Shown here in pieces: positions 23,652 to 23,984 of a stretch of 23,984 nt of DNA. This stretch comes from DAOTVY01 sp041082245 (GTDB lineage: Bacteria > Chloroflexota > Chloroflexia > DTKN01), in contig JBDOIE010000143.1 in NCBI GenBank assembly GCA_041082245.1, positions 1-23,984 of the forward strand, given 5' to 3'. Under the pieces are notes generated by a model. It searched no databases and was not told where the DNA came from. It was given only the letters and a program-made list of their open reading frames with translations. The position numbers and the translations under genes are program-made. Position 1 is the stretch's first letter. Every line of letters begins with the position of its first letter.

Positions 23652-23984
23652 CTCTGCTCGTCCTTGTCCGGTTCTGCCAAGACCTTGTGCAGGTGGATGT
23701 TGAACTGCCCCAGCGAGCCGCCGTAGTTCCCGGCGGAGATGCGCCGGATGCCCGGCTGGCAGGCGGCGCGGATGCCCACGCGCATCGCCTCCTCCACCGC
23801 GGGCAGGGTGAGCCCGTCGATCACGATCTCCAGCACGCAGTTCACCCCCTCAGGGAGGGCAGAACGCACCACCCCCCGCAAGGTGGGGCAGTAGGCGTCG
23901 TTGGTGGAAGCGGGGAGAAAGCGGTAGCGGGAGCTCGGCTTACTGCCGCTGCGCACCACGCCGCCCGGGAAGGGCAGTACCACC
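23648..23984 (-). CDS. fhcD: Formylmethanofuran:H4MPT formyltransferase (FhcD/Ftr), C-terminal part
   Basis: The last 111 or so codons of a gene whose start lies beyond the right edge. VVLPFPGGVVRSGSKPSSR, STNDAYCPTLRG and RRISAGNYGGSLGQFNIHLH are highly conserved C-terminal motifs of Ftr/FhcD, which moves the formyl group between H4MPT and methanofuran. The stop codon overlaps the fhcC start (ATGA), so the two are translated together. The full protein is normally about 300 residues, so roughly two thirds is missing here because of the window boundary, not because of a mutation. Confidence 0.95.
   Translation of the reverse strand, partial: VVLPFPGGVVRSGSKPSSRYRFLPASTNDAYCPTLRGVVRSALPEGVNCVLEIVIDGLTLPAVEEAMRVGIRAACQPGIRRISAGNYGGSLGQFNIHLHKVLAEPDKDEQR

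Overview
The window is high-GC bacterial chromosome with tightly packed genes, strong GGAGG-type ribosome binding sites and frequent GTG or TTG starts. Three things point to a bacterium that oxidises or assimilates C1 units through tetrahydromethanopterin (H4MPT): Mch, FhcC and FhcD-type enzymes, beta-RFAP synthase, and a DmrB-type flavoprotein. Genes outside that cluster (a PyrK-type flavoprotein, a family-5-like uracil-DNA glycosylase, RtcA, a HicB/DinB fusion, an RsmF-type methyltransferase) recall thermophilic Gram-positive or deep-branching lineages more than the classical proteobacterial methylotrophs. I do not assign a phylum. No rRNA, tRNA, CRISPR array or transposase was seen.

Layout. 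Positions 1-72 hold three perfect copies of a 24-bp repeat cut by the window edge. An EamA transporter (188-1138, +) has an extended -10 promoter so close to its ATG that the mRNA should be leaderless. Converging on it is a five-gene minus-strand operon read from 7217 down to 1107: PyrK-like flavoprotein, ZIP metal transporter, a one-chain [2Fe-2S]/molybdopterin oxidoreductase, uracil-DNA glycosylase, RNA 3'-phosphate cyclase. A 533-bp divergent region with a promoter candidate for each direction and a strong hairpin separates it from two plus-strand genes: a HicB-like/triple-DinB fusion (7751-9412) and an RsmF-like rRNA m5C methyltransferase (9432-10835). A 518-bp stretch without a recognisable gene (10836-11353) lies between convergent gene ends.

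Everything from 11354 to the right edge reads leftward and forms the H4MPT region. Upstream part: fhcD (partial), fhcC, mch, a RimK/ATP-grasp ligase and a CitG-like protein, most of them overlapping or within 20 bp. A near-consensus promoter (TTGACA-N17-TACACT, 20119 to 20091) overlaps the end of the CitG-like gene and should start a second transcript: FolK-MptA/FolE2 fusion, nucleotidyltransferase B, DmrB-like flavoprotein, dihydropteroate-synthase-like protein, nucleotidyltransferase A, DUF447 flavin-reductase-like protein, beta-RFAP synthase, and a metallo-beta-lactamase-fold hydrolase. The first set moves formyl and methenyl units on H4MPT. The second set looks like a cofactor-building line: GTP to pterin, pterin to pterin diphosphate, condensation with beta-RFAP, and final reduction.

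The most interesting points are the two related nucleotidyltransferases built into the cofactor operon with no assigned step, the fusion of a bacterial FolK to an archaeal-type GTP cyclohydrolase, the terminal metallo-hydrolase that could supply a missing phosphodiesterase, a Mo-oxidoreductase without its FAD subunit in one operon with an orphan PyrK-like flavoprotein, and the HicB/triple-DinB fusion.
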